64,000 nt of DNA, taken from contig JBITNC010000001.1 in NCBI GenBank assembly GCA_050084985.1, positions 189,534,001-189,598,000 on the forward strand, written 5' to 3'. The position numbers and the translations under genes were made by a program. Below are positions 11,470 to 23,729 of this stretch, piece by piece. A model generated the notes under the pieces. It searched no databases and had not been told where the DNA came from. It saw nothing but the letters and a program-made list of their open reading frames with translations. The stretch's first letter is position 1; every line of letters begins with the position of its first letter. The DNA comes from Nageia nagi (Eukaryota > Pinophyta).

Positions 11470-12212
11470 TTTCCTATTAGAGCCTTAGCAAAAAAAATGT
11501 TTAAATCCTTCAAAATTTGGCCCTCCTTCAAGCTCAAAGATAATCTACATCTTGAAACCCTCATTCAATCCAACTAAATTCAACTTTCAAATCCATTACC
11601 TAACCAATGGATTCGTCATAGCAGAATGAGGGGAAAGGTTAAGGCAAAGTTAAAATTTTTGGAAGAAAGTAGCTTTATAAGGTTATGAATGACAATGAAG
11701 AAACATTAAGTACCCATAGTCCAACATTTAGGGAAGCCATCCTATTAAGTCTATTATTTGTATAAGGGCCTATGCATTCCACATTACTTTCTTATGTAAA
11801 TTTGTCACCACTACTTTCAAAACTTTTAGAGTCAAGAAGAGCGTATAATAGGTTACCATAATGGGAATGCAATAATTAGGTTATGAAGGATGGCATATAG
11901 AGTGGGGTAGGCCACCAGAGCCATGAGAATGAAGGAGTTGTATTTAGAAGGAAAGTTTAAACACTAGGAGGGGCCAAAAGACATAGGAACTAGTAGAGAA
12001 GTAGGGGTAGTTGATTTTGCATATGATACTAGGATACATGGTCTAAGTCACAAGGAGGAAGTAGTTAGCATATTCTACCACCTAAATTTATTGATACCAT
12101 CCAATATGCAGACATAGTTTTAATACTAGAATGATCATAGGCTGATGTAGAGGTACGAACTAAGGACCATGTTGAAGAGGAGGTACAAGCCTCATAGATA
12201 GAAGGTGTAATA
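11470..12212 (+). other. Left interior of element A
   Basis: No coding similarity found. The right edge abuts the inner LTR B1 without a purine run, so B1 behaves as a 5' LTR inserted here. Confidence 0.5.
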
Positions 12213-12691
12213 TGTTGGAAATTGTAATATAATATTATGTAATATTTCTCTTTAATGTAAATTCAATAAATGACTAAAGTATCTTTGAATACCTTAAAGC
12301 ATTAAGAGAATAAATTTAGAAAGAGGAATAAATTTAGAAACACCTTTAACCTTACCCTAAGGTTTAAAGGTAGGTTTCTTATTATAAATAGAGAGGTACC
12401 CCTCTCATCATATACTTGATGAAGCATGGTAATGCTTGTCTTGTAGAGTTGTAGGAATGTTATTATAGGAGCTTTGTAGAAAAATTCTTAAAAATTTGTA
12501 GGAAAGTTATCTTATGAGAAGTAATAGAATGATGATTCAAAGTGAATGTACACCCAAGAGATGCAACAACCACTATACATGGTGTGTTATATTTTATGTG
12601 ATTATTTTATGTTTTTCTAAATTGATGAATGTTATATTTGTTGGAGAAGTTTCAAAGAGATCTTGGTTTATGAAATCCTTCAATTCCATCA
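12213..12691 (+). repeat. 5' LTR of element B
   Basis: 479 bp, tgttggaaattg to ccatca, followed by 2 bp and the primer-binding site at 12694. TATA-like attataaatagag at about 12381-12393. Confidence 0.85.
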
Positions 12692-12693
12692 AG

Positions 12694-12705
12694 TGGTATC
12701 AGACC
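12694..12705 (+). promoter_or_regulatory. Primer-binding site of element B
   Basis: tggtatcagacc, an almost exact match to the plant tRNA-iMet primer site, 2 bp after the LTR end. Confidence 0.85.
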
Positions 12706-13452
12706 CATCCTTGTTGTGATCTCCTCAAATTTTTACTTGGTGATTTTTAGGTAACTCTTCCTCAAATTTAAAGCATACCTATCCCCTAATCTTGTTTCAA
12801 TTTTATTTTGAAACTAAAAGCAATATCTACTATATTTTGTATGGTAGATTGAAAACTTTTATAGATCTAATTATTTAACCTTTTTTTTAGGTTAAGCATT
12901 AGATCTATTTTTTTATTAGATCTAGCTAATATCTCTAATACTTGAGATTTATAATGATCAATACTAACATATTTTATCTTGAGAATAATAGGCTTAAATT
13001 TAAGGTAAAATTTACCTTAGTTACATGTTAGTAATATTTGAAGTTAAATCTAACATTTTTTATGGCTAGATTACAAGATCTTGTGAAATAAGGTTATATA
13101 TGTGATTACAAGCTTACAAAAATCAAGTTAGTGATTTTTTGTAGTGATGTTATTGTTTAAAGAAATATTCTTACAAAAATTCTCAACATTTGAGGGAGTT
13201 TATAATCCTTGTATTGTAACTACAAAAGCGTGAAAAAAAAATGATATGAAAACTTTGATGAAATTTTTTATATATAAAAAAATAGAACTTTTTTAAAATT
13301 AGATTCTTTTTTTTAAAGGTACTATTTTTTTAAACTCTATTTTTTATTCAATATCAAAATTTTAAAAAAAAATAGGTTATTTAAAAATAAAAAATAATAA
13401 TAATAATTGACAAAACAAAAATAAGGCACAACCTAAAAGGGTCGATTGCTCG

Positions 13453-13760
13453 AACCCTAAGTGGGGGCGCTTGGTGCCTAGGGGTTGCACTCCATTGTGG
13501 GGCATGTGACTTGCCAAGGCCATGCAAACCCCAAGTGAGGGGCACATTGGCACCTGGGGTCTCCACCACATTATGGGGTGTGCAACCTACCAAGGCCACA
13601 CAAACCCCAAGTGAGGGGTGCGTTAGCACCTAGGGGTCACCACCCCACTGTGGGGCGTATGACCTACCAAGGTCGCACAAACCTCAAGTGGGAGTGCATG
13701 GGCTACCAGGGCCATGTCATCCCTCTAGGGGTGCATTGGCCACCTAAGGCTACCGTTGGC
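13453..13760 (+). repeat. GC-rich ~76-bp tandem repeat in element B
   Basis: Four units begin near 13453, 13530, 13606 and 13682. Each contains a cc(c/t)caagtg-rich start, a gg(c/t)acc core and ccaaggcc(a/t)cacaaa-like ends. The array is markedly GC-rich against a very AT-rich surround. Open frames on both strands here (13377-13895) are by-products of the repeat. Confidence 0.85.
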
Positions 13761-13799
13761 TATTTGGTGTGGGAGGGAGGAGTTGCCACCTCCTGTAGG

Positions 13800-14380
13800 T
13801 ATGCAAATGTTTTTCAATTTTTTTTTCTCCTCCTCTACAAATTTTTTCTCCTTTTACTCCCTCTCTCTTCTTTGCACAATGAACCCTCCTTATAATTTTT
13901 TTTTATAAAGTGGGGGTATTTTTTAAATGAGAAAAAAAAATTTAAAGGAAAGTTTTTTTTTTTAAAGGCAATTCAAGTGCTTGATAAGTTTGCACTTGCC
14001 TTTTTATTTTTAAAAAAAAGTGAGAATCCTTTTTTTAAAAAAGATAGGTCAGTTTTTTTAAAAAAAGACATAAAGGACATCCAAAAGGGGGGATATTATA
14101 TTTTCTCATTTATTCTTTATCATATTAATAATATTCACTACTAGTGGGTTAAAATGTGCAATTTTTTATGGCAAGGAATGTGACCTTTAAGTAAAGCTTA
14201 AATATTATTATTTTAAAAAGATTTACAATGAAAAAAAATTCAATTAGACATATTTGACTCCACTTTTGAATGCAAAATTTTTAAATAATTAACTAATAAT
14301 GTCCAATACATTGCACACCAATTTTTTTATGCACACTATTTATTGAGAATTTGCATAAAGTTAAATATTCACACTATTTG
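13800..14380. other. Homopolymer-rich spacer of element B
   Basis: Runs of A and T up to about 10 bases and no coding signal. Similar T/A-rich sequence lies at 16620-16810 after LTR B2. Confidence 0.6.
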
Positions 14381-15005
14381 TTTTGAATATGCATAATGTT
14401 TAATGTTATGCAAATTTTTTGTGGATGTGCATAGTGTTTGAAGTGAAATTTAGGTGAAAATTTCTTTCAAATTTTGATATGCTCTATTCTTATTGTTTGC
14501 AATGTTATGCAAATTTGTTGTGGATGTGCATAGTCTTTGAAGTGAAATTTAGGTAAAAATTTCTTTCAACCTATGATATACCCTCTCCTTATTGGTTGAC
14601 ATTATGTTAAAATGGAAACTTATTTATAGGAAGTTTATCCATGTTTATGGATTGATGCCACTATACTTCCATGGTTGGGAAGTTTATCCATGTTTATGGA
14701 TTGATGCCATTATACTTCTATGGTTGAAAAGTTTATCCATGTTTATGATTTCATGCAACTATACTTTTATATTTGAAAAGTTTATCCATGTTGATGGATT
14801 ATTTGGCACATTGCTACTTGTTAGCAAGTTTTAGTGGATGGAGTGGTTAAAAAATTTTTCCCTTCTCCATGACTACATTTTTGGAGTGGTTAAAAAGGTT
14901 TTCCCTTCTCCATGACTACATTGTTGGAGTGGTTAAAAAGGTTTGCCAATCTTCATGATTGCACATTATTAGAGTGGTTAAAAAGGTCTTTCCTTCTCTA
15001 AAATT
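14380..15005 (+). repeat. Mosaic of three tandem arrays in element B
   Basis: Two copies of a ~115-bp unit (about 14390-14600; gtggatgtgcatagt with gaagtgaaatttaggt). Then about four copies of a ~50-bp unit (14629-14800; gaagtttatccatgtttatg). Then four copies of a ~52-bp unit (14838-15005; ggagtggttaaaaagg). No protein similarity in any frame. Confidence 0.85.
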
Positions 15006-15279
15006 ATAATTATTTGATGAAATTTGAATCCATGTTGATGGATTAGTGCTACCAAATTTCATCATATGCATCTTAAGTAGTAGTATAGTCAAGTTAGCTT
15101 TTATGGCTTATGTTCTATCTTATAAATCTTGACTTTTTGGTTGGTCAATTTGGCATTTATGGCTTAAAAATCTTAACTTGGTGATTTAGTTAAGTTATTT
15201 TTTGATCATTTGTGACATGGTTAAGATAACATGGTCACATAAGTATTTGTTTATGATCTTAAACAAACAAACACAAAAA

Positions 15280-15560
15280 AAAAATGATGATGTTTGATGA
15301 TATTTCTATCTCCTTGTTTGAGAATGCATTTATATCACTTTGTTGATAGTGCATTTGTTGATGTTGTGCACATATAATATTGTTAATATCACATTATGTT
15401 GATATTATACACATATGATATTGTTGATATCATGCTATGTTGATATTATGATATTGTTAGATATCATATTTTGATGATGATGTTGATATCATATTATGGT
15501 TGATACATTTTGTTTAGTTTGCACATATGTTATTTAGTTGATATGGATGGCATTTATCTT
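15280..15560 (+). repeat. gatatt-rich degenerate repeat
   Basis: A loose array of tgttgatat(c/t)at phrases between the tandem mosaic and the 3' part of element B. Confidence 0.6.
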
Positions 15561-15919
15561 ATATGAGTATATATGGTGCATCTAATTGATCTTCTTTATG
15601 AACTGCTTATAGCTTGCAGATTTTTTTTTAAGATTGAAGGTTACTTTAAGGATGCAAACTCATGGAGGCTTATCATATCAACATGTTGTTGAATGACTAC
15701 TCTTGTACAAAGAAACCATTTTTTCATTAATGATTGTATTGTAAAACCCTTTGTTAAAATAGTTAAGTAATTGAGCCATTATAGAACCATCTATATGTTA
15801 TTACTTTCTCAAAAATGTAAAAGTTTTCATCTCCACTTGTATCTCTATGGAGGAGAACTCTCTCTTACTCTTTCTCTTTATCTTTTTGACTCCATTCCTA
15901 ATATTGCATTAGAGGGGAG

Positions 15920-16366
15920 TATTAGAAATTGTAATGTAATATTGTGTAATATTTTTCTTTAATGTAAATTCACTTAATGTTTAAAGCATTAAGGGAATAA
16001 ATTTAGAAACACCTTTAACCTTACCCTTGGGTTAAAGGAAGGTTAAAGGGTGGGTTTCTTTTTATAAATAGAAAGGTACTCCTCTCATTATATACTTGAT
16101 GAAGCATGGTAATGATTTTCTTATAGATTTGTAAGAATGTTCTTGTAGGAGCTCTATAGAATAATTCTTGAGAATTTGTAAGAGAGTTATCTTATGAGAA
16201 GTAATATAATGATGGTCAAAAGTGGCTATGCTCCTTAGAGATGGAGGAACCACTATACGTGTTATCATTTGTGTGATTTTTTAATGCTTTGCTAGATGGA
16301 TGAATGTTAGATTTGTTGGAGAAGCTTCAAAGAGATCTTGATTTATGTAATCCTTCAATTCCATCA
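15920..16366 (+). repeat. 3' LTR of element B
   Basis: 447 bp, tattagaaattg to ccatca, preceded by the purine run agaggggag. Compared with B1, the first dinucleotide is TA for TG and there is an internal deletion. Confidence 0.85.
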
Positions 16367-17794
16367 CAGTATTATATCGTGAGGGGCTTAGGAAGTCCGA
16401 GAAAGGGACCATCATTTGGGTAGAACTGAGAGAGGACTGCTACTTGGGAGGGTGGAGAGGGGGCCATCACCTCTTGAGCATGTGGAGAGGGGGCCACCAG
16501 AGTGGAATCAATGGTATGATACAAAAGGCCATTTGATTCTATTAATTTGTATTCCTTTAACCCTTTTTTATGTAAGCATCCTATTAATGATATTAATTTA
16601 TCATCTTGATGGAATAAAAACCCCCTTTTTTAATTTTCCACCCCTTTTCTAAATACAAAAAGCTTTATATATGCAAAAATAATTTTTTTTTAAATATTTA
16701 AAATTTTATACCTTTAAAAAAAACTTTGCACTTAAAATGGCCCTCCCCCCTTTTATCTTTCCATTTTTTTGCTAAAAAAAATAATTTTTTTTTTTAATTT
16801 TGTAAATATGTCACAAATTTCTTGTCAAAATAACAAATAACAAAAAACATATTAGCATAATGAAACAAAATGAAGGATAAGATAGCATAGGAGGTTATAC
16901 CTTCAAGTATATTTTACCTCTCAAAGATGAATATGAACCTCTAAAATTGGAAGATGAGGAATTTAAATAATGGAAATGAGCCTTCAGTACCTAGTGCTTT
17001 GATACCAAATGATGGAATTTAAGGATTCCATAAATCTCTACATAGTTCAAGGCATGTTGGAGAGCATACAGAGTAGTGTGCATTTCTATTTGATAATATA
17101 TGTCATGGTTAATATAACATGGTCACATGAGTATTTGATAAGTGAAGTTATCATCAAGGAGGACAAAGTAAATGTTATGATATGATGACACCTTCATACC
17201 AAAAATAAACACAAATAATTATCTAAAATAAATAAAAGTAAAAATCAAATTATGTTTGTTATGATGATTGGAGATCATTTGATGCACTTATGTATATTTA
17301 GTATGTATTTGGTTGATAATGCATTTGATATTATGGACATTTGGATATTCATATATTATGGATATACATATTGCACATATGATATGATATATCAAGACTT
17401 TTTAGTATGCACATGTGATATTATTAGACATATTAGTTAATGATGTATGTCATATTTGATGTTGTGCAATATTAGTTTTGTTATAAGTTGCTTGTAGCTT
17501 GTAGGTTTCTTCTAGAGATTACAGGTTACTTACTTCAGGTATGTAGGCTCGTGGATGTCATCATGTCAACTTATTGGATGACTACTACTTGTACATTAAA
17601 ACTATTTATGGTTAATGATTGTATTGTAAACCATTTATTAAAATGGTTAAGTAGTTGAGCTTTGTAAAACTATCTAAATTCTATTACTTCTCATAATTTC
17701 TCTTCTTTGCTTGTATTTTTATGGAGGAGAACTCTCTTACTCTTTCTCTCTTTGTCTTCTCAACTCTTTACCCCAATATTGCATTAAGGGGGAG
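16367..17794 (+). other. Right interior of element A
   Basis: Non-coding. It carries a short GC-rich block (16390-16500, with tggagagggggcca repeated), T/A runs, and a 3' segment closely matching the 3' interior of element B (gtcatggttaa-ataacatggtcac; ctctatggaggagaactctc-type phrases). That shared tail shows A and B belong to one family. Confidence 0.7.
16998..17045 (-). repeat. Inverted LTR end plus primer site
   Basis: On the minus strand the segment reads ggaatccttaaattccatca, then tt, then tggtatcaaagc. That is the end of an A-type LTR followed by a primer-binding site, but in the opposite orientation. It marks a truncated, inverted relative inside element A. Confidence 0.7.
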
Positions 17795-18284
17795 TGTTAG
17801 AATTAATAATGTATTATTGTAAGGAATATTAATGTAATTCACTTAATACATGAGGCTATCCCTAGATACCTTAAGTATTTTAGAATATGATAATGTAACT
17901 TGTCCTACAATCCATCTCATGAGCATGCCCCTTAAGTAAAAGGGATATGCATGTCATAACTTTGTACAATGGTTAATAGGGTGATCCAAGGGAGGATTTT
18001 GGCCTATAAATAGAGTGCCATCTCCCTGAGATGACACACTTGGAGAAGCATGAAATGCTAGTCTTGTAGAGTTCTAGGAATGATCTTGTAAGAATTTTAT
18101 AGGAGAATTCTTGTAAAATGATTCTTGAGAATTTGTAGGAGAGTTCACTTGTAAGAAATAATAGAAAATATGGTTCAAATGGATGTACTCCCATTATGGA
18201 GAAACCACTATACATGGTGTGTCTCATTATGCATGAAATTGTGTTTCTTATGTTAGATATTTATAGAATCTTTAATTTCCATCA
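17795..18284 (+). repeat. 3' LTR of element A
   Basis: 490 bp, tgttagaattaat to ttccatca, followed directly by the target duplication aaaag. Confidence 0.88.
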
Positions 18285-18434
18285 AAAAGATGTATTTTAA
18301 TTAAAATAAAATTCCTTTTTAGGTGTTAATAGATGCCCCACTTTGAATATGATTTGAGGTCATAAGTTAATAAGGACTTGCAATCTTAACTTAATGATGA
18401 GGGCTTACCAATTAACATTAATTATCAAAACTTG

Positions 18435-18725
18435 AAGTGTAGTGGAATGCTCATCACTACCCTCACAATCTACCATTTTCCCATAAATTATGATCCTTTA
18501 TGAAATGCTCATCATAAAATGTCACAATATGCAAGTTTTGAGTAATGGAATGCTCATCATTACTCCCCATAAAATATCAATTTACAAAAGATTATAATCC
18601 TTGATGAAATGCTCATCATCAAGTATCATGTTATTCAATATGTTGAGTAACATGATGCTCATCATTACTCCCCACTAGTAATCAAATTATTGTCTAATAG
18701 GTAACGAAATGCTAGTCATCACCCA
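18435..18725 (+). repeat. aatgctcatcatcact tandem array
   Basis: Six occurrences of (a)atgctcatca with following ttactcccca-type sequence, spaced about 45-65 bp, at roughly 18441, 18505, 18549, 18607, 18655 and 18706 (decayed). Confidence 0.7.
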
Positions 18726-19184
18726 TATCATGAATAGCAATTTTCATATAATAAATAAATTAATTATTTCAATATCAAAAGTAACCATTTATGAAATAGT
18801 AAGGAGTTATTCATATTACCTACACTTACCCTTATGGAGAAGCCTAGTTTACAAAACATGGTTGATTTTCACTTTACTAACACAATGGCATCGCTTAGAA
18901 CGTAGTAGTGTTGCTAGTATTATTCACTTAATTTTTTGCAAATTTAGTTAACACAAATGAAAAGAAATGGTAGTGTAAAAAATTATCTTTTAAATATATA
19001 ATCACTTTAAATGCATTAATTATCATAATAAAAGCTAGACATCTCATATATTAAGATTATCATAATATCTCAAAGCACAAGCCAGTATGAACATATAAAA
19101 TATGTTTCCCCAACTAGGATGACTTATCTCAAAGTAACATGTTGACTCACTTAAGAGGATTTACCTCAAAGTAATAACATGCCC

Positions 19185-19450
19185 CATCTTTCGAAGAGGT
19201 ATTGATAAGCATGCCTCATCTTTCAAAGAGGTCTTAATAAGAGTGTCCCTCTCTTACAGAGAGACCAATGATAAGAGTTCCCCTCCCTTATAGAGAAACC
19301 AATGATAAGAGTGCTCCTCCATATAGAGAGACCAATGATAAGAATGATATGACAAACATTATATGATAAACATGATATGACAAGCATGATATGATAAACA
19401 TAATATGATAAGCATGATATGGTAAACTTTATAGTATAAGCATGGTATGA
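19185..19450 (+). repeat. Two adjacent short tandem arrays
   Basis: First, ~45-bp units with agagagaccaatgataagag. Then a run of ~17-bp units of the type atatgataa(a/g)catg. Confidence 0.75.
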
Positions 19451-21651
19451 AAAGTCATAACATCATTTTACTATCAAATCATTAAGCATTCAAAAATCAT
19501 CCAATCTTAAATCATAATCATAAGATATCAACAAAATATCATTAAAGGCTAGAGCATTATTAAACATGAAGAGAAAAATATAGGGATTTAAACTCATTGG
19601 CTTGACTTGTTTTAAGTCCCCAAACACAAATGAATTTTTAAAATATGAAAGAAACTAAAATTTCTATCATTTATAAGAAAAAATATTTGAAATTTGAATT
19701 GATCATCTGAAATTTTTCTAACTTCAAGCATCAATTCCTAGAGTTCTCTTAAAATTTTCATAAAAAACCTGCCCCTTACCTTAGGCAAAGTCTTACATAC
19801 TAAAATCTCACTAGAAATATGAAATTATAATTAAATTCCACACTAAAATAATATCATATAAATCTAAAATATTTTATTTTCAACTCTAATTATTGCTCAA
19901 GATGCCCCCAATCCTAGTTGAAAATTGCCAAAAAATTGACCAACTAACTACCTCCAACTAACTTATGAAGGAAATAATCAAATATCTCATATTCATTCAT
20001 CATAAAAATTATCAAAATCATGGGATAAATAATTTATCACATCCTTAAGCTCATAAAACTTATAATATCCTTAATTCATTACATATCAAATCTCGTATCA
20101 TGACTGATTTAATACAACTTGTAGATTGACAATTTTCTTCATTGACAACAAAATATGAAATTATATCCATTTCCATGATTTATCCAAAAATAACTTAAAT
20201 TATATTAAAAATTTTATATATAGGGATAAAATATTCATTCATACCTTATTCTCAACTGACTTGAAGGTTGAGAGTCAACATTTTCACTTCTTGCAACTTT
20301 GCAGCAACTTTACAACTTTTTAACAACTTTTAACTTGTCATGAGAACAACTCCAAATTATTTTAAATCATGAAATAAAATTAAAAAAAACATATTTTCAT
20401 AACTGAAACATATTCATCTCAAAATTTTAGCCTTTGATTCTCGCTTTTCCACATTTTTACCCTCTTACTTCATGATTGAACCATTCTTGCAAACTTGAAA
20501 TTGTTAAAAAAAAACTATCAACTTCCAACAAGCATAACTTTTGTTGTACATATCCAATAAGGCTCATTATTTTTTAATTATAAAGTATAAAAACTATTTG
20601 AATTGATAAAATTTTGATAAAAAATAATTGATTTAGGGGTTGAGACAAACTTGATTTACACTTGCCAAACTTGAAACTTAAAATGACCATAACTTTTGAT
20701 CCAAGAGGAATTTTTAGGTGATTTTTTTTTAATTTGCATATTATTTTGAGAAATATCCATTAAAATAATTTTATTTTTTAGAAGCATGGCTCAAAATGGA
20801 TTGGAAACTCTCCACACCTTACCCCCATAGAGCATTTTTTTCCTACAAGCTAGTTCTTTCATCTTTTTGTAAAAAATGTCTTTCATTTCTAATAACAACT
20901 TGATTGTTTATTGGTTTACACCTATGATTAATTTTGAAAAAAAAAAATCAAATTTTATTCAAAACAAGCACTTTACAATAACTTTCCACAAAATTTGCAC
21001 AAGTAAGCAGTTTCAAATAATGACTATGTAATATCTGCAAAAACTAAACTATGTCTTTACTTCTTTAGATTCCTCCAAGAACAAAGAACTATTTATGATA
21101 TTAAATTCTTTAGATTACCCAAGACCAAATGACTATCACATAACACAATAATGTATGATAATAAAAAATGCAACTAGCATGATTATGCACCTAACAACGC
21201 ACCTAAAATGCTAAAAATGCAATCCTATCCTATATGAAATACAAGAGAATGCATGATCAAATATTCATTTTTATATTATTAGCAAATTTTTCTTATTTTC
21301 ATTAATTTTTACATATCCTAGCATGCCTTCTTCTATTATCTTGTCTTCTTGATTTTTATCTTCTTTTAAGCATTCAAATTGCCTAAATTTCTCTTTTCTA
21401 AATGTTTCCATTATTTTTTCAAATTGATCAATGATTTGATGTTTTTGTTTCTTGTTCATCATTTGAAATAATCTTTCATTATTATACTAGTGCCACTCTC
21501 ATATTCACATATTATACTCTTCAATAAAATAATATTTTTTATCAAACACTCTTGCTAAATATATATCTAGCTTTTCTTCCATTTTCTAAGCAAATTGGAC
21601 CTGTTTTTCTTGCCTATATTTTCTAATAAACTTATCATACTCTATAAGAAC

Positions 21652-22234
21652 TCTATACACCTAAATATGATTTATTATTAATTAATAAATCATATTTATT
21701 GCATTAAATAATATTATTATAAAAAAAGGTGTAAATTCACCATAAACAATGTAATGGGCCAATATCAATGTAAAAGGTGTAGATCTCAAGAACAAATGCA
21801 TCTATAAAAAGAATATCAAAGCAAGATATTCCACATGAGAGCAAGTCCAAGAAATGAACCACAAATGAAATGATGTATTTAGACACCACCTCCCCAACTT
21901 GTATTTGTGATCCCCCTCTTACTATGAATCATTTTCATTCTTTGTACGAGGGAAGATTCCTCAAAATGCATAGCATCAGTGCCCTAAATTTGAATACTTT
22001 CACTATGTGGGAGCTCTTGTTCCTGAATCTAATGGAGTGGTAGTTTAACTTTCTAGATCTCATTGATGATCAGAAGGTAAGCATGTGATAAATTATTTTG
22101 TATGTACTCAAAAAGATTTATTCATTTATGAGGTTTGTACATCAGTTAGAGATTAGATTTGGCTTGTATTGCTTCATATTTACTATAGATTATAATAATA
22201 AATTATTTATTTAATTTATTATTTATGATTTACA
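21652..22234 (+). repeat. 5' LTR of element C
   Basis: Begins with the phrase acacctaaatatgatttat, which includes a palindromic attaattaataaat region, and ends in ttaca. Confidence 0.85.
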
Positions 22235-23042
22235 TTTTGGTGAACTTATCATTTCAAAGGATTTTGTCCCATAGGGTAAGGTTTTGTGCACATATGATAA
22301 GGACCTTCATTTGGATCTCTTTTTTTATCCAAGTCCTCCTTGGTTACTACTTTAGTAGATTCTAATAGTGACTCATTGACCATTGCTCTGATAGATACTA
22401 ATATTAATTTATTGGCCACTACTTTGGTAGATACCAATATTGATATATTGGCCACTATCTTGTAGATACCAATGGTGATTCACTACTTTAGTAGATACCA
22501 GTGTTGACAAGGAGGGAAAGAAGATTAGAAGGAAGCAATCAAAAGCATAATTTTGAACCTAAAAAGAAGTGAGCAAATAGTGTTAATATCATTCATAACT
22601 TACAATAACAATGTCCACATCCTTATTCCTTGCAACAACAACACACCAGTAGAACCTATGAACTCCCTAGTCTCAAAAATGAAGGAGTCATCCCCATACA
22701 TAAAATGAGGAGAAGAGAGTTTTTGGTTGCATCATGGGAACTCGCCAAAGAAAGCCATCTAGAGAGTAGATCCAAAGGTATCATCAATCCTTCAAGAGGA
22801 GAGTTTCTATTGAATTCATGGGGCAACCTCAGAATATTATCTTCCCCCATCTTTTTTTTGTCTTAATCACCCCATCCATGGAGCTTTCCTGGGAAAACTA
22901 AGTAAAAAAGGGCATACAAGGGGCATAAAATCAGTAATGTTCAAGGAAGAATGGTTTAATTTGAAGCATATGTTTTTCTTCTTTAATTATTTAGATTATC
23001 CAATTTCAATTCTTGTCATTACATATCCAAAGGGGGGAAAGA
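22235..23042 (+). other. Interior of element C
   Basis: No recognisable protein. The left half has ~50-bp imperfect repeats of ttggccactactttgtagatacc type (22370-22500). The overlapping open frames at 22630-22866 (+) and 22656-22850 (-) match nothing I know. Confidence 0.6.
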
Positions 23043-23601
23043 TGTAGACACCTAAATATGATTTATTATTAATTAATAAATCATATTTATTGCATTAAAT
23101 AATATTGTTGTAAAAAGGGTGTAAATACACCAAAAGCAATGTAATGAGCACATATCAATGTAAAAGGTGTAGATCTCAAGAACAAATACATCTATAAAAG
23201 AATATCAAAGCAAGATATTCCACATGAGTGCAAGTCCAATAAATGCACCACAAATCAAATGGTATCTTTAGACACCACCTTCCTAACTTGGATTTGTGAT
23301 CCTCCTCTTGCTACAAATCATTTTCATTTTTTGAGCAAGGGCATATTCCTCAAAACACATGGTATTGGTGCCCTAAATTTGACTGTGATGTGGGCACTCT
23401 TGTTCCTAAATCTGATGGAGTAGTAATTCAACCTCCTAGAGCTCATCGATGATAAGAAGTTAGGCATGTGACCACTCACTTCGTATGTACTTGAAAATAT
23501 ATATTCATTTATGAGGTTTGTACATTAGTTAGAGATCAGATCTGGCTTGTATTGCTTCATATTTATTGTAGATCATAACAATTCATTATTTATAGTTTAT
23601 A
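23043..23601 (+). repeat. 3' LTR of element C
   Basis: Collinear with 21652-22234 and immediately preceded by the purine run. Confidence 0.85.
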
Positions 23602-23726
23602 AGAACATTATACCTTTTGGTTTTTGGCATCTCCTTAAACTTATTATTATAGATTGTAACATTATCTAATATTCTTATTGTAATCACTCATTCAATATTT
23701 GATAATTCACTTTGGTTTTTTTTAAG

Positions 23727-23729
<3 letters not shown>

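Larger units (their letters stand above)
12213..16366 (+). mobile_element. Inner LTR element B, non-coding interior
   Basis: LTRs at 12213-12691 (479 bp) and 15920-16366 (447 bp) share start, TATA box and end (caattccatca), and are related to LTR A. The primer site tggtatcagacc is at 12694-12705, and the purine run agaggggag is at 15911-15919. The 3.2-kb interior has no gag or pol and consists largely of tandem repeats. No clear 5-bp target duplication is present (taata on the left, cagta on the right). The sequence just after B2 (agtattatatcg) itself resembles a decayed primer site, so A and B may be one tandemly recombined array rather than a clean insertion. Confidence 0.82.
10979..18284 (+). 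mobile_element. LTR retrotransposon A, non-autonomous, 5-bp TSD
   Basis: LTRs at 10979-11469 (491 bp) and 17795-18284 (490 bp) both start tgttagaat and end ttccatca. The target duplication aaaag is perfect (10974-10978 and 18285-18289). A purine run aagggggag (17786-17794) sits exactly before the right LTR. The interior shows no gag or pol, so this is a large non-autonomous (LARD-like) element, presumably mobilised by a copia or gypsy relative. It contains a second related LTR pair (12213-16366), which makes the whole a nest or a recombined array. Confidence 0.88.
18290..21646. other. 3.4 kb with no recognised gene
   Basis: AT-rich, with two short tandem arrays (listed separately). The few 60-80-codon open stretches (18709-18951 +, 21271-21462 -) show no recognisable family. 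Confidence 0.5.
21652..23601 (+). mobile_element. Compact non-autonomous LTR element C, 5-bp TSD
   Basis: LTRs at 21652-22234 (583 bp) and 23043-23601 (559 bp) surround only about 808 bp of interior. The purine run aaaggggggaaaga (23029-23042) lies exactly before the right LTR, which begins tgtagacacc. The target duplication agaac is perfect (21647-21651 and 23602-23606). The left LTR starts TC for TG; the right one ends TA for CA. The sequence after the left LTR (ttttggtgaactt) may be a decayed primer site. No gag or pol fits inside 808 bp, so the element depended on a helper. It is shorter inside than a typical LARD, and its LTRs are longer than a typical TRIM. Confidence 0.88.

Noticed and set aside
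13377-13895. Open frames of 64-105 codons on both strands
   Set aside because: By-products of the GC-rich 76-bp tandem repeat.
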